A program made the translations under genes and the position numbers. Shown in pieces: positions 14,304 through 15,020 of a stretch of DNA of 15,020 nucleotides (the first letter of the stretch is position 1; every line of letters starts with the position of its first letter). The notes under the pieces are model-generated. The model made no database searches, was not told the origin of the DNA, and saw only the letters and a program-made list of their open reading frames with translations. The stretch is taken from assembly GCF_938045535.1 (NCBI RefSeq), contig NZ_CALIMQ010000010.1, positions 1-15,020 on the forward strand, read 5' to 3'. This DNA comes from an uncultured Campylobacter sp. (lineage in GTDB: Bacteria; Campylobacterota; Campylobacteria; Campylobacterales; Campylobacteraceae).

Positions 14304-15020
14304 TTATAGCTTTTGCAGCGCGGCTTTGACGTCCTCGCCCAGCGAATCGACGTCGGGTAGGACGACGTTTACCACCGCGTATAGATCGCCTAAAATTTTA
14401 CTTTTGCGATTTTGCACGCCGTAGCCTTTTAAGCGGTATTTCTGCCCGTTTTTGGTATTTTTTGCGATCTTTATCGTCGCGCTTTTACTTGGCGTCGAAA
14501 TTTCTATTTTTCCGCCAAACATCGCCGTTTTCAAAGGAATGTCAATCTTTTTGAAAAGATCGTCGCCTTCGCGGCTGTACTCGGCGCTTGGCGCGATTTT
14601 TATCTCTAAAATTAGATCGCCGCTTTGAGCGCCTGATTTTTGTCCTTTACCCCTGATGCGCAGCTTCTCGCCCGCATTGATGCCCGCGGGTACTTTAAAT
14701 TTAACCGTCTCGCCGCCTATGCGCACGCTCATCTCGCCGCCTTGTATCGCGGTTTCAAAAGGAATTTCAATCGAGCTGTGCGTATCTAGGCTCTGCGCGC
14801 CGCCAAAGCCGCCGCCGAAACTGCTGCCGCTAAAGCCACCAAAACCTTCTCCACCACCGAAAGAGCTGAAACTAAATCCACCGCGCGAGCCTGCGCTTTT
14901 TGCGCCGAAAGAGCCACCGAAAATGCTGTTTAGGATGTCGTTTAGATCGCCCATGTTCGCCGAGCCCTGCGCGAAGTCGTGGAAATTCTGTCCACCGAAC
15001 ATCTCATCGCCATGGCGGTC
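14304..15020 (-). CDS. cbpA: CbpA-type DnaJ-family co-chaperone, N-terminus beyond the window
   Basis: The frame is open through the right edge; the visible 238 residues begin DRHGDEMFGGQNF, the end of the J-domain. Next is a Gly/Phe-rich linker (about 30-75 of the fragment, GGFSFSSFGGGEGFGG), then two beta-sandwich client-binding domains with IEIPFETAIQGGEMSV, GLN-like GINAGEKLRIRGKGQ and DIPLKTAMFGGKIEI. There are no zinc-finger CxxCxGxG motifs, so it is a CbpA-like J-protein and not DnaJ itself. It would present unfolded proteins to DnaK. It is the first visible gene of the operon with hspR, the usual arrangement in Campylobacter and Helicobacter. Confidence 0.92.
   Translation of the reverse strand, partial: DRHGDEMFGGQNFHDFAQGSANMGDLNDILNSIFGGSFGAKSAGSRGGFSFSSFGGGEGFGGFSGSSFGGGFGGAQSLDTHSSIEIPFETAIQGGEMSVRIGGETVKFKVPAGINAGEKLRIRGKGQKSGAQSGDLILEIKIAPSAEYSREGDDLFKKIDIPLKTAMFGGKIEISTPSKSATIKIAKNTKNGQKYRLKGYGVQNRKSKILGDLYAVVNVVLPDVDSLGEDVKAALQKL

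Overview
The window looks like chromosomal DNA of a Campylobacter or close Campylobacterota relative. Supporting signs are the cbpA-hspR gene order, a CjaA/PEB1-type amino-acid binding protein, Hcp-like cysteine-rich Sel1 proteins, and promoters with strong TATAAT/TAAAAT -10 boxes but no clear -35. Coding sequence is fairly GC-rich, while the gaps are packed with AATTTTAAAATT palindromes. That contrast fits the higher-GC oral species (C. gracilis, C. rectus and C. showae come to mind), but the species is a guess. No rRNA, tRNA, CRISPR, insertion sequence or phage gene was seen.

Layout: 1-772 (-) is an almost complete amino-acid ABC transporter binding protein with a long structured leader, followed by about 600 bp of AT-rich palindromic spacer. 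1388-1831 (-) is a small CopD-superfamily membrane protein. 2129-3448 (-) is a YuiF/NhaC-type permease whose 3' flank holds an 8-bp tandem repeat inside a perfect inverted repeat. Divergent from it, 3536-4546 (+) is a DUF475/TerC-type membrane protein. 4710-5792 (-) is a DUF3137 membrane protein, divergent from a peroxiredoxin-like gene at 5927-6358 (+). Two exported Cys-rich Sel1-like proteins lie in tandem at 6496-7053 and 7198-7716 (+). About 950 bp without a convincing gene follows; it carries two good -10 promoter elements. 8668-10176 (+) is a succinyl-CoA:acetate CoA-transferase.

The right third is one minus-strand operon: cbpA (partial, cut by the window edge), hspR, a di-heme cytochrome c peroxidase-like protein, and an 806-residue membrane PAS-GGDEF-EAL protein. 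The gaps are 12 nt, then a 38-nt overlap, then an 11-nt overlap, so translation is probably coupled. cbpA and hspR form the known heat-shock chaperone/repressor pair. The two genes behind them join a periplasmic haem protein to a c-di-GMP phosphodiesterase with a large periplasmic domain. The peroxidase-like protein lacks the residues that normally make the enzyme work: the distal His segment, the inter-haem Trp and the distal Met. This suggests a haem-based periplasmic sensor feeding c-di-GMP turnover, and it is the most interesting system in the window. The remaining genes are ordinary transport, metabolism and stress functions.
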